From Patulibacter americanus DSM 16676 (GTDB taxonomy: Bacteria > Actinomycetota > Thermoleophilia > Solirubrobacterales > Solirubrobacteraceae), in NCBI RefSeq assembly GCF_000420025.1, contig NZ_ATUD01000003.1:62001-126000 (forward strand): 64,000 nt of DNA. The letters run 5' to 3'. The notes under the pieces were generated by a model. That model saw only the letters and a program-made list of their open reading frames with translations, was not told where the DNA came from and searched no databases. This document shows, one piece after another, positions 8,174-15,725 of this stretch. The number at the start of each line of letters is the position of its first letter. Within the stretch, counting starts at the first letter, position 1. The translations under genes were made by a program, and so were the position numbers.

Positions 8174-9004
8174 ATGCGCACGCCCGACCGCACGCTGCTC
8201 CAGCTCTCCGACCCGCACGTGACCGCGGAGGAGGGTGCGGCCGACGAGCGGCTGGCCCTCGCGCTGGAGACGGTCCGGGCGTCCGGGATCCGGCCCGCCG
8301 CGATCCTCTTGACCGGCGACCTGAGCGACGACGGCAGCTCCGAGTCCTACGCCCGCGTGCGGGCGGCCGTCGACCCGCTCGGCGCGGAGCTCGGCGCGCC
8401 GGTGATCGCCATCCCCGGCAACCACGACGAGGCGGAGGTGTTCCGCGAGGCGATGCTCGACGGAGCGCCGCTGCACCGCGCCGTCGACGTGGACGGCGTG
8501 CGGATCGTCGCCCTCGACACCACTGTCCCCGGACGTGCACACGGTGAGCTCGGCGCCGGTCAGCTCGAGTGGCTGACCGACGTGCTCGCGAGGAAGGCGA
8601 AGCACGGCACCGTCCTGGCCATGCACCACCCGCCGATCCCGACGGCCCACCCGCTCCTGTCCCGCATCGGCCTGCGCGACCCGAGCCGCCTGGGCGACGT
8701 GCTTCGCGGCCGCGACGTGCGGTTCGTCGTTTGCGGGCACGCGCACGCCGTCGCGGCCGGAACCCTCACGGGGATCCCCGTGTGGTCGGGCCCGGCGCTC
8801 CACGTCACGCTGGATCCGCTGCCGGGCGAGGGTCGCCTGCGCGCGTGGGCGGACATCGGCGGGATGACACGGATCGACCTGTTCCGCGACGACGTGGTGG
8901 CCACCCTCGTCCCGCTGGCCTCCGCGCCGACGGCGGCGTACGACGACCCGATCGCGGAGCGCACGGCCTGGCTCGACGAGCACGAGGCGGCGGACCGGGG
9001 GTAG
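8174..9004 (+). CDS. Metallophosphoesterase, CpdA-like cyclic nucleotide phosphodiesterase
   Basis: A 276-aa cytoplasmic class III phosphodiesterase-like enzyme. All five metal-ligand blocks are present: LSDPH (about residue 12), GDLSDDG (about 48), GNHDE (about 82), MHHPP (about 151) and GHAHA (about 190). This set is typical of CpdA/Rv0805-type enzymes that hydrolyse 3',5'-cAMP and related phosphodiesters. The C-terminal 40 residues are less conserved. It is transcribed alone from a leaderless promoter and is followed by a stem-loop at 9026-9054. Substrate specificity within the family cannot be read from sequence. Confidence 0.85.
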   Translation: MRTPDRTLLQLSDPHVTAEEGAADERLALALETVRASGIRPAAILLTGDLSDDGSSESYARVRAAVDPLGAELGAPVIAIPGNHDEAEVFREAMLDGAPLHRAVDVDGVRIVALDTTVPGRAHGELGAGQLEWLTDVLARKAKHGTVLAMHHPPIPTAHPLLSRIGLRDPSRLGDVLRGRDVRFVVCGHAHAVAAGTLTGIPVWSGPALHVTLDPLPGEGRLRAWADIGGMTRIDLFRDDVVATLVPLASAPTAAYDDPIAERTAWLDEHEAADRG

Positions 9005-9025
9005 GGGACTCGGGCGTCGGCCGCC

Positions 9026-9054
9026 CGGCGGCTCCTACCGACGGTAGGCCGCCG
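9026..9054 (+). terminator. Stem-loop downstream of the phosphodiesterase gene
   Basis: CGGCGG and CCTACC pair with GGTAGG and CCGCCG around a GAC loop, with a 2-nt bulge (CT). There is no T-run, as is common for high-GC terminators. Confidence 0.5.
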
Positions 9055-9076
9055 CCCCGACGGCGTCTCACCCCGC

Positions 9077-9082
9077 CATGAT
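9077..9082 (+). promoter_or_regulatory. -10 element of the small membrane protein gene (leaderless)
   Basis: CATGAT followed by 7 nt and ATG 9090. The same CATGAT hexamer with 6-7 nt spacing precedes the GNAT gene at 10130 and the ilvB leader peptide. Confidence 0.5.
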
Positions 9083-9089
9083 GCGCGGC

Positions 9090-9470
9090 ATGAACGTCCT
9101 GATCCAGGTCGGCCTGTGCCTGCTCGCGCTCGGCGCCCTCCTGGGCTGGGTCGTCATGCTGCGCACCGCGTTCCCGGGGATGCTCGCGGCGGCCGGCGTG
9201 CGCTCCCCGCGGCGGGTGCTGCAGACGCACATCGACTTCATCGTGATGGGCGTGATCCTCATCGCCGTCGGGTTGGCGCTGCCGGACCTCGCCGGGTGGA
9301 ACCGCGCGCTGCTCATCGCCGGGGCGACCGTCAATCCCCTGCTGTTCGTCCCCCTCGCGTTCCGCGAGTCGTTCTCGGACGGCCTGACCTACCGGGTCGT
9401 CACGGTGGCGTCGTTCACCACGATGAGCGCGGGGACCGTCGGCGCAGCGGTGGCCGGGCTCTCGGCCTAG
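9090..9470 (+). CDS. Small four-helix membrane protein, possibly hydroxylaminobenzene mutase-like
   Basis: A 126-aa protein with four predicted transmembrane helices: VGLCLLALGALLGWVVML, DFIVMGVILIAVGLAL, ALLIAGATVNPLLFVPLAF and TVASFTTMSAGTVGAAVAGL. The helix pattern and the QTHIDFIVMGVILIAVGL segment loosely recall hydroxylaminobenzene mutase (HabA/HabB) relatives, but I would not assign that function. ATG 9090 is preferred to 9078 because of the CATGAT promoter spacing. It lies alone between two stem-loop or convergent boundaries. Confidence 0.65.
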   Translation: MNVLIQVGLCLLALGALLGWVVMLRTAFPGMLAAAGVRSPRRVLQTHIDFIVMGVILIAVGLALPDLAGWNRALLIAGATVNPLLFVPLAFRESFSDGLTYRVVTVASFTTMSAGTVGAAVAGLSA

Positions 9471-9545
9471 GGCCGGCCCGCCTCAGCCGGGCCTCCCGGA
9501 GGTCGGGGCGGCGTCGCGCCCTGTGCCCTGTGCCCGGCGCGCCGC

Positions 9546-10130
9546 TCAGGCGTCGCGGCGCAACGCGAGCACGAGCCGGTCGTCGGCCGAGCCGGTGCGC
9601 TCGGGCCCGTCGACCGGCACGAACCCGGCGCGCTCCGCCACGGCCAGGGAGGGCGCGTTGTCGGGGTGCACCCGGACCTCGATCCGCTCCAGGCCGACGG
9701 TGCCGAAGCCCCAGCCGGCGAGCAGGCGGATGGCGCGGACCATCGTGCCCTTGCCCCGGTGGGCGGCGCCGAGCAGGTACCCGAGCTCGCCGACGCGGCG
9801 GTCGTCGCCCGGGATGCGCAGGTCGATCGCGCCGAGCAGGACGGCGTCGTGCGCGTCGGTGATCGCCAGGTAGACGCCGCGGCCGGCGCGCCGCTCGGCC
9901 TCGGCGAACGCGGCGCGGCCCGCGGCCTCCTGGGCGGGGTAGACGACGGGCACGCCGGTCCAACGCCGGATCTCGTCGTCGTCGCACAGCGCGGCGAGGT
10001 CGAGGCCGTCGGAGGGGCGCCACGGGCGCAGCGCGATCGTGCCGTCCGAGAAGCCGACGGGTGGCACGGGCAGCTCCGCCGGGGAGGCCAGGCCGGCCTT
10101 CTCCCGGATCCAGCGCGCGAGGGTGCTCAT
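9546..10130 (-). CDS. GNAT family N-acetyltransferase (RimJ/RimL-like)
   Basis: A 194-aa acetyl-CoA-dependent acyltransferase. The GNAT core runs from IALRPWRPSDG (about residue 32) through GELGYLLGAAHRGKGTMVRA, which holds the acetyl-CoA pyrophosphate-binding R/Q-x-x-G-x-G/A loop, to HPDNAPSLAVAERAGFV, the usual N-x-x-S-x-x-x-x-E-x-x-G-F block. This last block is typical of RimJ/RimL-type enzymes acting on protein N-termini or small amines. It lies 7 nt downstream of ecfT and has a CATGAT -10 element overlapping the ecfT stop, so it may be transcribed both ways. The acceptor substrate is unknown. Confidence 0.86.
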   Translation of the reverse strand: MSTLARWIREKAGLASPAELPVPPVGFSDGTIALRPWRPSDGLDLAALCDDDEIRRWTGVPVVYPAQEAAGRAAFAEAERRAGRGVYLAITDAHDAVLLGAIDLRIPGDDRRVGELGYLLGAAHRGKGTMVRAIRLLAGWGFGTVGLERIEVRVHPDNAPSLAVAERAGFVPVDGPERTGSADDRLVLALRRDA

Positions 10131-10136
10131 GGACGC

Positions 10137-10142
10137 ATCATG
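10137..10142 (-). promoter_or_regulatory. -10 element of the GNAT gene, overlapping the ecfT stop
   Basis: CATGAT on the minus strand, 6 nt before ATG 10130. It shares bases with the ecfT stop codon. Confidence 0.45.
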
Positions 10143-10914
10143 CCCCGATCAGGCGCGCCGCGACGACGGTCAGCACCGCAAACACCGGGACGCTGAGGGC
10201 GCCGGCCCACTCGACCGGCTTGGCCGGTGCGGTCAGGAGCCCCGCCGGGATCCCGCCGTCCCACCCACGCGAGACCATCGCCAGCTGCACCCGCTCGCCG
10301 CGCTCGAAGCAGCGGACGAGCAGCGTGCCGGAGGAGCGGATGACGGCCTTGGCCTGCCACAGGAACCGTGGGTCGTCGCCCCGCGCCACCCGGGCGGTCT
10401 GCATGCGCCCGAGCTCGGCGAGGACGACCTCGACGTAGCGGATGGTGAAGCCCGCGATCGCCGTCAGGATCCGCGGCGCGTGCAGGCGCTCGGCGCCGGC
10501 GAGGATCGCCGCGGGTGGCGTGCAGGCGGCGAGCACCGCCGTCGCGAGCAGCACGAGGGAGGCCTTGGCGACGATCCCCCACGCGAGCCACAGCCCGTCG
10601 ACGGCGAGGGGGATCCCCAGTGGGTGCACGCGCTCCCCGGTCGCGACGAAGGGCAGCACGACCACGAAGAGCACGAACGGCACCTCGATGATCAGCCGCT
10701 TGGCCAGGTCGACCGGCGGGATCTGCGCGACGGTCGCTGCGGCCAGGATCAGCATGAGGTGCAGCGCGGACGCCCACACGGCGTGCGTGGGGGTGAGCGC
10801 GACGGCGACGGCGAAGATGCCGAGCGCGGCGACCTTCGTCTGCGGCGGTAGGCGGTGCAGCGGGGTGTCGAGGCCCAGGAGCTCCTCGTTGCCCCCGTGG
10901 GCGGCGCCGCTCAC
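10138..10914 (-). CDS. ecfT: Energy-coupling factor transporter transmembrane subunit (EcfT/CbiQ family)
   Basis: A 258-aa membrane scaffold of an ECF-type vitamin or metal importer that couples the ATPases to the substrate-binding S component. Several hydrophobic helices occupy residues 28-160. Two cytoplasmic signature elements follow: MQTARVARGDD and LAMVSRGWDGG, matching the paired A-R-G ATPase-contact motifs of EcfT/CbiQ. No ATPase (EcfA/CbiO) or S component (for example CbiM) is adjacent, so its substrate is not defined by context. The cobalamin genes at 58-64 kb hint at cobalt, but that is inference. An 18-bp dyad at 11027-11044 lies about 110 bp upstream. Confidence 0.85.
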   Translation of the reverse strand: MSGAAHGGNEELLGLDTPLHRLPPQTKVAALGIFAVAVALTPTHAVWASALHLMLILAAATVAQIPPVDLAKRLIIEVPFVLFVVVLPFVATGERVHPLGIPLAVDGLWLAWGIVAKASLVLLATAVLAACTPPAAILAGAERLHAPRILTAIAGFTIRYVEVVLAELGRMQTARVARGDDPRFLWQAKAVIRSSGTLLVRCFERGERVQLAMVSRGWDGGIPAGLLTAPAKPVEWAGALSVPVFAVLTVVAARLIGA

Positions 10915-11026
10915 GAGGCTCTCCGGGCGTCGGGCATGGAGGGGACGGTACCGGGCGCCCTCCCGGCCGGCCGACCACGGCCGAAGCGCACACCCGTTGC
11001 GGCGTCATGTCCTCAGATGCATGGGA

Positions 11027-11044
11027 TATGTCTCCTGAGACATA
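11027..11044. promoter_or_regulatory. 18-bp dyad, candidate operator upstream of ecfT
   Basis: TATGTCTC-CT-GAGACATA is a perfect 8-bp inverted repeat with a 2-bp centre, AT-rich against this background. It lies 113 bp before the ecfT start and 38 bp after the MFS stop. No T-run follows, so an operator is more likely than a terminator. Confidence 0.55.
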
Positions 11045-11082
11045 CCGCCCTGACGCGTGTGCGGTTCGGCCGCGGGCGACCC

Positions 11083-12366
11083 TCAGACCGGGACGGGCGG
11101 CTCGTACTCGGCGGCGCGGCGCAGCGGTGGGGTGCCGCGCAGGCGCAGCGAGACCACCAGGGCCAGGCCGAGGAGGACCGCGCCGACGGTGACGACCTCG
11201 GTCCAGCCGCCGGCCTCCCACGCCGCCCCGCCGAGGGGACCGGCGATCGACGAGCCCGCGTAGTAGGCCAGGAGGTAGAGCGCGGAGGCCTGCGCCGGGG
11301 CGTGGACGGCGCGGCGGCCGACCCAGCTCGAGGCGACGGAGTGGGCGGCGAAGAAGCCGATCGTCAGCACCGCGATGCCGAGGATCACCAGCGGCAGCGG
11401 GTGCAGGAGCGTCAGCGCCAGGCCGGCGCCCGCGATCAGGACGCCGAAGGGCAGGACGGCCCGGCGGCCGATGCGGTCGGCGAGTCGACCGGCGACCGCG
11501 GAGCTGAGCGACCCGAGGGGGTAGACGAGGAAGACCGCCGCGATCGCCGTCTGGCCCAAGCCGTACGGAGCCTCCTCGAGCCGGAAGCTCAGGCCGTTGA
11601 AGACCGCGACGAACGTGCCCATGAGCAGCGCCGCCATCGCGTCGAGCCGCAGCTGGCCCGGGTCGCGCAGGTGGTCCCGGAGGCGCGCGAGGGCGGGGCG
11701 CACGTGGAACGGCCGGGGCACGAAGTGCCGCGAGGTGGGGGCCAGGCGCAGGAAGACGGCGGTGCACGCGAGGCTGCTCACGCCCACGGCCAGCAGGGAG
11801 AGCCGCCAGCCGCCGAGGTCGGCGAACGCCCCACCGACGAGTCGCCCGGCCATGCCGCCGATCGCGTTGCCGCCGATGTACAGGCCGATCGAGCTGCCCA
11901 GCGACTCCGGGTGGACCTCCTCGACGAGGTACGCCATCGCCACGGCGGGCAGGCCGGCGAGCGCGACGCCCTGCAGCGCCCGGACCGCGAGCAGCACGGG
12001 GAACGACGGCGCCGCGGCTGCCAACAGGATCAGGACGGCCGAGCCCAGGAGCGAGAGCTTCATGACCCGGGTGCGACCCCACGCGTCCGACAGCCAGCCC
12101 GCGGGGAGCAGCGCGAGCGCCAGGCCGAGCGTCGTGGCCGAGAGCGTGAGGCTCGAGGTGGCGGCGCTGACCTGAAGCTCGCGGGAGAGCAGCGGCAGCA
12201 GCGGCTGCGTCGTGTAGAGCAGCGCGAACGTCGCCAGGCCCGCGGCGAACATCGCGACGGAGAGCCGCCGGTAGCCCGCGTCGCCGCGGCGCAGGCGGGT
12301 GTCGGCCGGGCCGTCGCCCGCCGCCGGACCGGGCTCCTCGGGGTCGTGAGGCGTCGGCCCGGCCAC
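11083..12366 (-). CDS. MFS transporter, YnfM-like
   Basis: A 427-aa protein with 12 predicted membrane helices. The signature loops are GWLSDAWGRTRVM between helices 2 and 3 and GRLADRIGRRAVLPFG between helices 8 and 9, the two copies of the G-x-x-x-D-R/W-x-G-R-R motif of the major facilitator superfamily. The sequence LYTTQPLLPLLSRELQVS near helix 1 is typical of the YnfM/arabinose-efflux-like group, which are mostly exporters of small molecules. The GTG start at 12366 is 7 nt from a TACCGT -10 element. Substrate unknown. It is not coupled to ecfT, which lies 168 bp downstream. Confidence 0.86.
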   Translation of the reverse strand: MAGPTPHDPEEPGPAAGDGPADTRLRRGDAGYRRLSVAMFAAGLATFALLYTTQPLLPLLSRELQVSAATSSLTLSATTLGLALALLPAGWLSDAWGRTRVMKLSLLGSAVLILLAAAAPSFPVLLAVRALQGVALAGLPAVAMAYLVEEVHPESLGSSIGLYIGGNAIGGMAGRLVGGAFADLGGWRLSLLAVGVSSLACTAVFLRLAPTSRHFVPRPFHVRPALARLRDHLRDPGQLRLDAMAALLMGTFVAVFNGLSFRLEEAPYGLGQTAIAAVFLVYPLGSLSSAVAGRLADRIGRRAVLPFGVLIAGAGLALTLLHPLPLVILGIAVLTIGFFAAHSVASSWVGRRAVHAPAQASALYLLAYYAGSSIAGPLGGAAWEAGGWTEVVTVGAVLLGLALVVSLRLRGTPPLRRAAEYEPPVPV

Positions 12367-12373
12367 TGCTTGA

Positions 12374-12379
12374 ACGGTA
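12374..12379 (-). promoter_or_regulatory. -10 element of the MFS gene (leaderless)
   Basis: TACCGT on the minus strand, 7 nt before GTG 12366. Confidence 0.55.
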
Positions 12380-12432
12380 CAACCGGCGCGGTGGGGCCGG
12401 TGTGCGCCGCGTCTCCCGCCCGCGCGCCGCGG

Positions 12433-12756
12433 TCAGTCCCCGCGGCGGCAGTACCCGAGCAGCTGCGAGAGCGCGTCGGGGTCGGGGAGCTGGGCGACGT
12501 TCGTCAGCACCGTGTCGGCGTCCTCCAGGCCCAGCCCACGCTCGAGCATGATCCGCCCCGCCAGGCGCGAGGCGGCCCGGTCGTAGCGCGGGTCGTCCTG
12601 CTCCGCGAGCAGCGCGGTGATCTGCGCCGCGGCGCTCAGGGGGACCTCGCCCATCAGCCGCGCGGCCTCGAGCGCGCGGTCGGGGTTGCGGGCGCGGAGG
12701 GCCATCATCAGGCGATCCTGACCGGGGTCGGGCACGCGGTTGCCGGCGGGTCTCAT
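12433..12756 (-). CDS. Small uncharacterised protein under an SOS box
   Basis: A 107-aa protein I do not recognise. It looks all-alpha: ALRARNPDRALEAARLMGEV, LSAAAQITALLAEQ and a final DPDALSQLLGYCRRGD, with one cysteine near the end and no membrane segment. ATG 12756 is preferred to the upstream ATG 12774 because a LexA-type box (12758-12771) sits directly in front of it. The SOS box implies induction after DNA damage. It is transcribed alone. Possible roles are a checkpoint, a repair accessory or a toxin-like factor, but none of these is shown by the sequence. Confidence 0.72.
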   Translation of the reverse strand: MRPAGNRVPDPGQDRLMMALRARNPDRALEAARLMGEVPLSAAAQITALLAEQDDPRYDRAASRLAGRIMLERGLGLEDADTVLTNVAQLPDPDALSQLLGYCRRGD

Positions 12757-12757
12757 G

Positions 12758-12771
12758 CGAACACATGTTCG
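12758..12771. promoter_or_regulatory. LexA-type SOS box
   Basis: CGAACACATGTTCG fits the Gram-positive/actinobacterial SOS consensus CGAACRNRYGTTCG at every position, and the symmetry extends one base each side (GCGAACA...TGTTCGC). It ends 1 nt before the ATG of the 107-aa gene, where LexA would cover the transcription start. Confidence 0.82.
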
Positions 12772-12905
12772 CACTGCTCGCGGCGGATTCGGGGGCCTCC
12801 GGAACGCTTCCGGCGCAATTTGCGGGCTTTATCTGCACAGGCCCGCGGAGTGCGGCACGGGACGGCGCGTCCGGGCCGGACCCGTCCCGGCCGTCGCCCC
12901 CCTCG

Positions 12906-13931
12906 TCAGTCGATCGCGCCCGCGGGCCGGCGACCCTCCGTGCTCTGGATCCAACCCGGGTAGGCGGGCGGCGGCGCGCTGATCTGGTCCAGGGCACGCA
13001 GCTGGTCCGGGGTCAGGACGACGTCCAGCGCGCCGAGGTTGTCCGTGAGCTGGTCGGGGCGCCGCACGCCGGTGATGACGCTCGTGACGCCGCGCTGCGC
13101 GAGGACCCAGGCCAGGGCGACCTGCGCGACGCTGCGCTCCTGCTGCTCGGCGACGACGCGCAGCACGTCGATGATGTCGTAGGCCGCCTCGCGGTCGACC
13201 GGCGGGAAGTCCGTCGTGGTGCGGCGGGAGCCGGTGTCCGTCGTGCCCTCGCGGCCGAACTTGCCCGACAGGAACCCGCCCGCGAGCGGGCTCCAGGTGA
13301 GCAGGCCGACGCCGGCGTCGCGCACCAGCGGCAGGATCTCGCGCTCGAGGTCGCGGCCGGCCAGGGAGTAGTACGCCTGCAGGGTCGCGAACCGCTCGAG
13401 CCCGTGGAGCGTCGAGAGCCCGAGGCCCTTCTGCAGCTGCCACGCGGCCCAGTTCGAGACGCCGATGTAGAGCACCTTGCCGGCGCGCACGGCGTCGTCC
13501 AGGGCGCGGAGCGTCTCCTCCATCGGCGTCAGCGCGTCGAAGTTGTGCAGCTGCAGCAGGTCGACGTGGTCCGTGCCCAGGCGCCGCAGGCTGTCCTCGA
13601 TGGCCCGCGTGACGTGCCGGCGGGACTGGCCGACGTCGTTCGGGCCGGGGCCGACGCGGGGGTGCAGCTTCGTGGCCAGGACGACCTCGTCGCGGCGCGA
13701 TGCGAGCGCGCGGCCGACGAGCTCCTCGGACTCACCGCCGCCGTAGACGTTGGCGGTGTCGACGACGTTGATGCCCGCGTCGAGGGCCTGGTGCACGAGC
13801 GCCGCGCTCTCCGCCGCGCTGAGGTTGCCCACGGCGTTCCAGGGCGCGACGTCGCCACCGCCGAAGGTCATGGCGCCGAGGGTGAGACGGGAGACGTAGA
13901 GGCCGGTGCGGCCGAGCTGTGCGTACTGCAA
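12906..13931 (-). CDS. Aldo/keto reductase
   Basis: A 341-aa NAD(P)H-dependent oxidoreductase with a TIM barrel. It starts LQYAQLGRTGLYVSRLTLG, with the TTG initiator chosen because an AGGAG site lies 7 nt upstream; an in-frame ATG at 13959 has no such site. The catalytic tetrad is visible: D in NVVDTANVYG, Y in the same block, K in VVLATKLHPR and H in DLLQLHNFD. The C-terminal half carries the cofactor residues (SVITGVRRPDQLTDNL). It resembles the YajO/Tas-like group. It is divergent from an AraC regulator that probably controls it. Substrate unknown. Confidence 0.9.
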   Translation of the reverse strand: MQYAQLGRTGLYVSRLTLGAMTFGGGDVAPWNAVGNLSAAESAALVHQALDAGINVVDTANVYGGGESEELVGRALASRRDEVVLATKLHPRVGPGPNDVGQSRRHVTRAIEDSLRRLGTDHVDLLQLHNFDALTPMEETLRALDDAVRAGKVLYIGVSNWAAWQLQKGLGLSTLHGLERFATLQAYYSLAGRDLEREILPLVRDAGVGLLTWSPLAGGFLSGKFGREGTTDTGSRRTTTDFPPVDREAAYDIIDVLRVVAEQQERSVAQVALAWVLAQRGVTSVITGVRRPDQLTDNLGALDVVLTPDQLRALDQISAPPPAYPGWIQSTEGRRPAGAID

Positions 13932-14017
13932 GGTGGTGCTCCTGCTTGGGGTGTGCATCCACCGTACGACCGCCAGGTCGGACGATCCATGGCCTGGAGT
14001 CCGCAATACCTGCGCGA

Positions 14018-14023
14018 TACTCT
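14018..14023 (+). promoter_or_regulatory. -10 element of the AraC regulator gene (leaderless)
   Basis: TACTCT followed by 6 nt and GTG 14030. Confidence 0.5.
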
Positions 14024-14029
14024 TGGTGG

Positions 14030-15085
14030 GTGGATCCGCTCTCCGACGTCCTCCAGATCCTCGCGGTGCGCAGCGTGCTGCCCTCGCGGTTCGAGGCGGG
14101 CGGCGACTGGGCGGTCTCGTTCCCCGCCTTCCGGCACGTGAAGTTCGGCGCGGTGCACCGCGGCGAGGCGTGGATCGTCGCCGCGGGCGCCGGGCCCGAC
14201 CTCCTGCGCGCGGGCGACTGCTACGTGCTGACGGGCGAGGAGTCCTACGTCATCGCCAGCGACCCCGCCCTGGAGCCGGTCGACGGCGTGCCGGCCTTCC
14301 GGGCCTCGCCCGACGGCATCGCGCGCGTGGGCACGCGGGCGGGCGCCGTCGGGACGCGGAAGGTCGGCGGGGCGGGGGCCGGCGACGGACCGGGCGCGGA
14401 CGCGCCGCACCTGCCCGCCGGTCCTCCCGAGGTCGTCGTCACCGCGGGGCGGTTCACGTTCGACGAGGAGACCGCGCGGCTGCTGCTCGACGTCCTTCCG
14501 CGGCTGCTCGTCGTGCGGGCCTCGGCGGACGGCAACGACGCGCTGCACCACGCCCTCGCGCTGTTCGGCCACGAGACGGAGGCTCCGCGAATGGGCGCGG
14601 CGCTCGCGACGGAGCGCCTGGCCCAGATCGTGCTGGTGCAGGCGCTGCGGGCGGCGGCCGAGGGCGACGGCGCGGTGACGGGGTGGCTGCGCGGGCTGCG
14701 CGACGAGCGGGTCGGCGCGGCGCTGCGCACGATGCACGCCGACCTCGCGCGCCGGTGGACGGTGGCGGAGCTGGCCGAGGCGGCGCTGCTTTCGCGCTCG
14801 GCGTTCGCGGCGCGCTTCACCGCCCTGGTCGGCACGTCGCCCCTCGACCACCTGCTGCAGGTCCGCATGCACGCGGCGGGCCGCGACCTGCAGGACCCGG
14901 ACGTCACGGTCTCTGCGGTCGCCGACCGCTGGGGCTACACGTCCGACAGCGCGTTCTCCAACGCCTTCAAGCGCGTGATGGGGGCGTCGCCGCGCGCGTG
15001 GCGGACGGCCGTGGCGGAGCGAGAGCCGGCGGAGCGGATCGGGGCGGGCGGGGTCGTCGGCGCGGCCGAGCCCGTCGCCGCCTAG
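14030..15085 (+). CDS. AraC family transcriptional regulator with cupin-type sensor domain
   Basis: A 351-aa regulator. Residues 1 to about 200 form an AraC-binding cupin-like domain starting VDPLSDVLQILAVRSVLPSR, typical of regulators beside oxidoreductase genes. Residues about 245-345 hold two helix-turn-helix units: WTVAELAEAALLSRSAFAAR and VSAVADRWGYTSDSAFSNAF, ending with the family motif GASPRAWR. The GTG start at 14030 fits the leaderless promoter; the frame is open further upstream but the cupin domain begins here. It is divergent from the aldo/keto reductase gene, its likely target. Its stop shares the bases CTAG with the convergent TetR gene. Confidence 0.88.
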   Translation: MDPLSDVLQILAVRSVLPSRFEAGGDWAVSFPAFRHVKFGAVHRGEAWIVAAGAGPDLLRAGDCYVLTGEESYVIASDPALEPVDGVPAFRASPDGIARVGTRAGAVGTRKVGGAGAGDGPGADAPHLPAGPPEVVVTAGRFTFDEETARLLLDVLPRLLVVRASADGNDALHHALALFGHETEAPRMGAALATERLAQIVLVQALRAAAEGDGAVTGWLRGLRDERVGAALRTMHADLARRWTVAELAEAALLSRSAFAARFTALVGTSPLDHLLQVRMHAAGRDLQDPDVTVSAVADRWGYTSDSAFSNAFKRVMGASPRAWRTAVAEREPAERIGAGGVVGAAEPVAA

Positions 15086-15651
15086 GAGCGGATGCCGCGG
15101 AGCACGAGGCGCGCGAGCTCCTCGTACGCCTCGGCGTCGCGCAGGCCGGTCGCCCGCTGAGCGTCGCCGGACTGGATGCGCTGCATCGTCGCCGCGACGG
15201 TATCGGCGACGAACTCCGCGTGGACCTGACGGAACTCGCCCGACGCGACGCCCTCCTGGATCAACTCCCGGACGCGGCCGGCGGCGATCTTCGTGTTGCG
15301 GGCGTAGGCGCGGCGGGCGGTCGGGTGGGCCGCGATGTCGGCGATGAAGGCCTCGGACGCGGGCCGCAGGGCGTCGGCGACGGCGGAGAGGTAGGCCTCG
15401 ATCTTCGCCGCGGCCCCCTCCTGCTCGGCCGTCCGCGCCTCGACCTCGCGCGTGGCCGCCTTGAAGAACCGGACGACGGCGTTGCCGACGAGCTGCTCCT
15501 TGCTCTCGCCGAGCGCGTAGAGCGTGGTCTTCGAGCAGTGCAGGCGCTGGGTCAGGTCGCCGAGCGTGAAGCGGCGGAAGCCCTCGGCGAGGAACAGCGC
15601 CACGAGCTGATCCGCCAGCTGCTCGTGTCGGTCGCTGAGGACGAGGGGCAC
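15082..15651 (-). CDS. TetR family transcriptional regulator
   Basis: A 189-aa repressor-type protein. The N-terminal helix-turn-helix reads FRRFTLGDLTQRLHCSKTTLYAL, a clear TetR signature, followed by an alpha-helical ligand and dimer domain with no recognisable ligand motif. GTG 15651 is chosen over the upstream GTG 15684 because TAGGGT lies 7 nt before it. No target is obvious: the gene to its left is convergent and the one to its right is read in the same direction. The large dyad in front of the acyl-CoA dehydrogenase (17584-17609) is one possible site, but this is unproven. Confidence 0.85.
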   Translation of the reverse strand: MPLVLSDRHEQLADQLVALFLAEGFRRFTLGDLTQRLHCSKTTLYALGESKEQLVGNAVVRFFKAATREVEARTAEQEGAAAKIEAYLSAVADALRPASEAFIADIAAHPTARRAYARNTKIAAGRVRELIQEGVASGEFRQVHAEFVADTVAATMQRIQSGDAQRATGLRDAEAYEELARLVLRGIRS

Positions 15652-15658
15652 GGGCGCA

Positions 15659-15664
15659 ACCCTA
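15659..15664 (-). promoter_or_regulatory. -10 element of the TetR gene (leaderless)
   Basis: TAGGGT on the minus strand, 7 nt before GTG 15651. It decides the start codon. Confidence 0.55.
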
Positions 15665-15725
15665 CGCGACCGTCCTGCCGGCACGGGGGAGGCGCGTCAC
15701 GCGTCGCCCCGGCCGGCGCGGGGAC

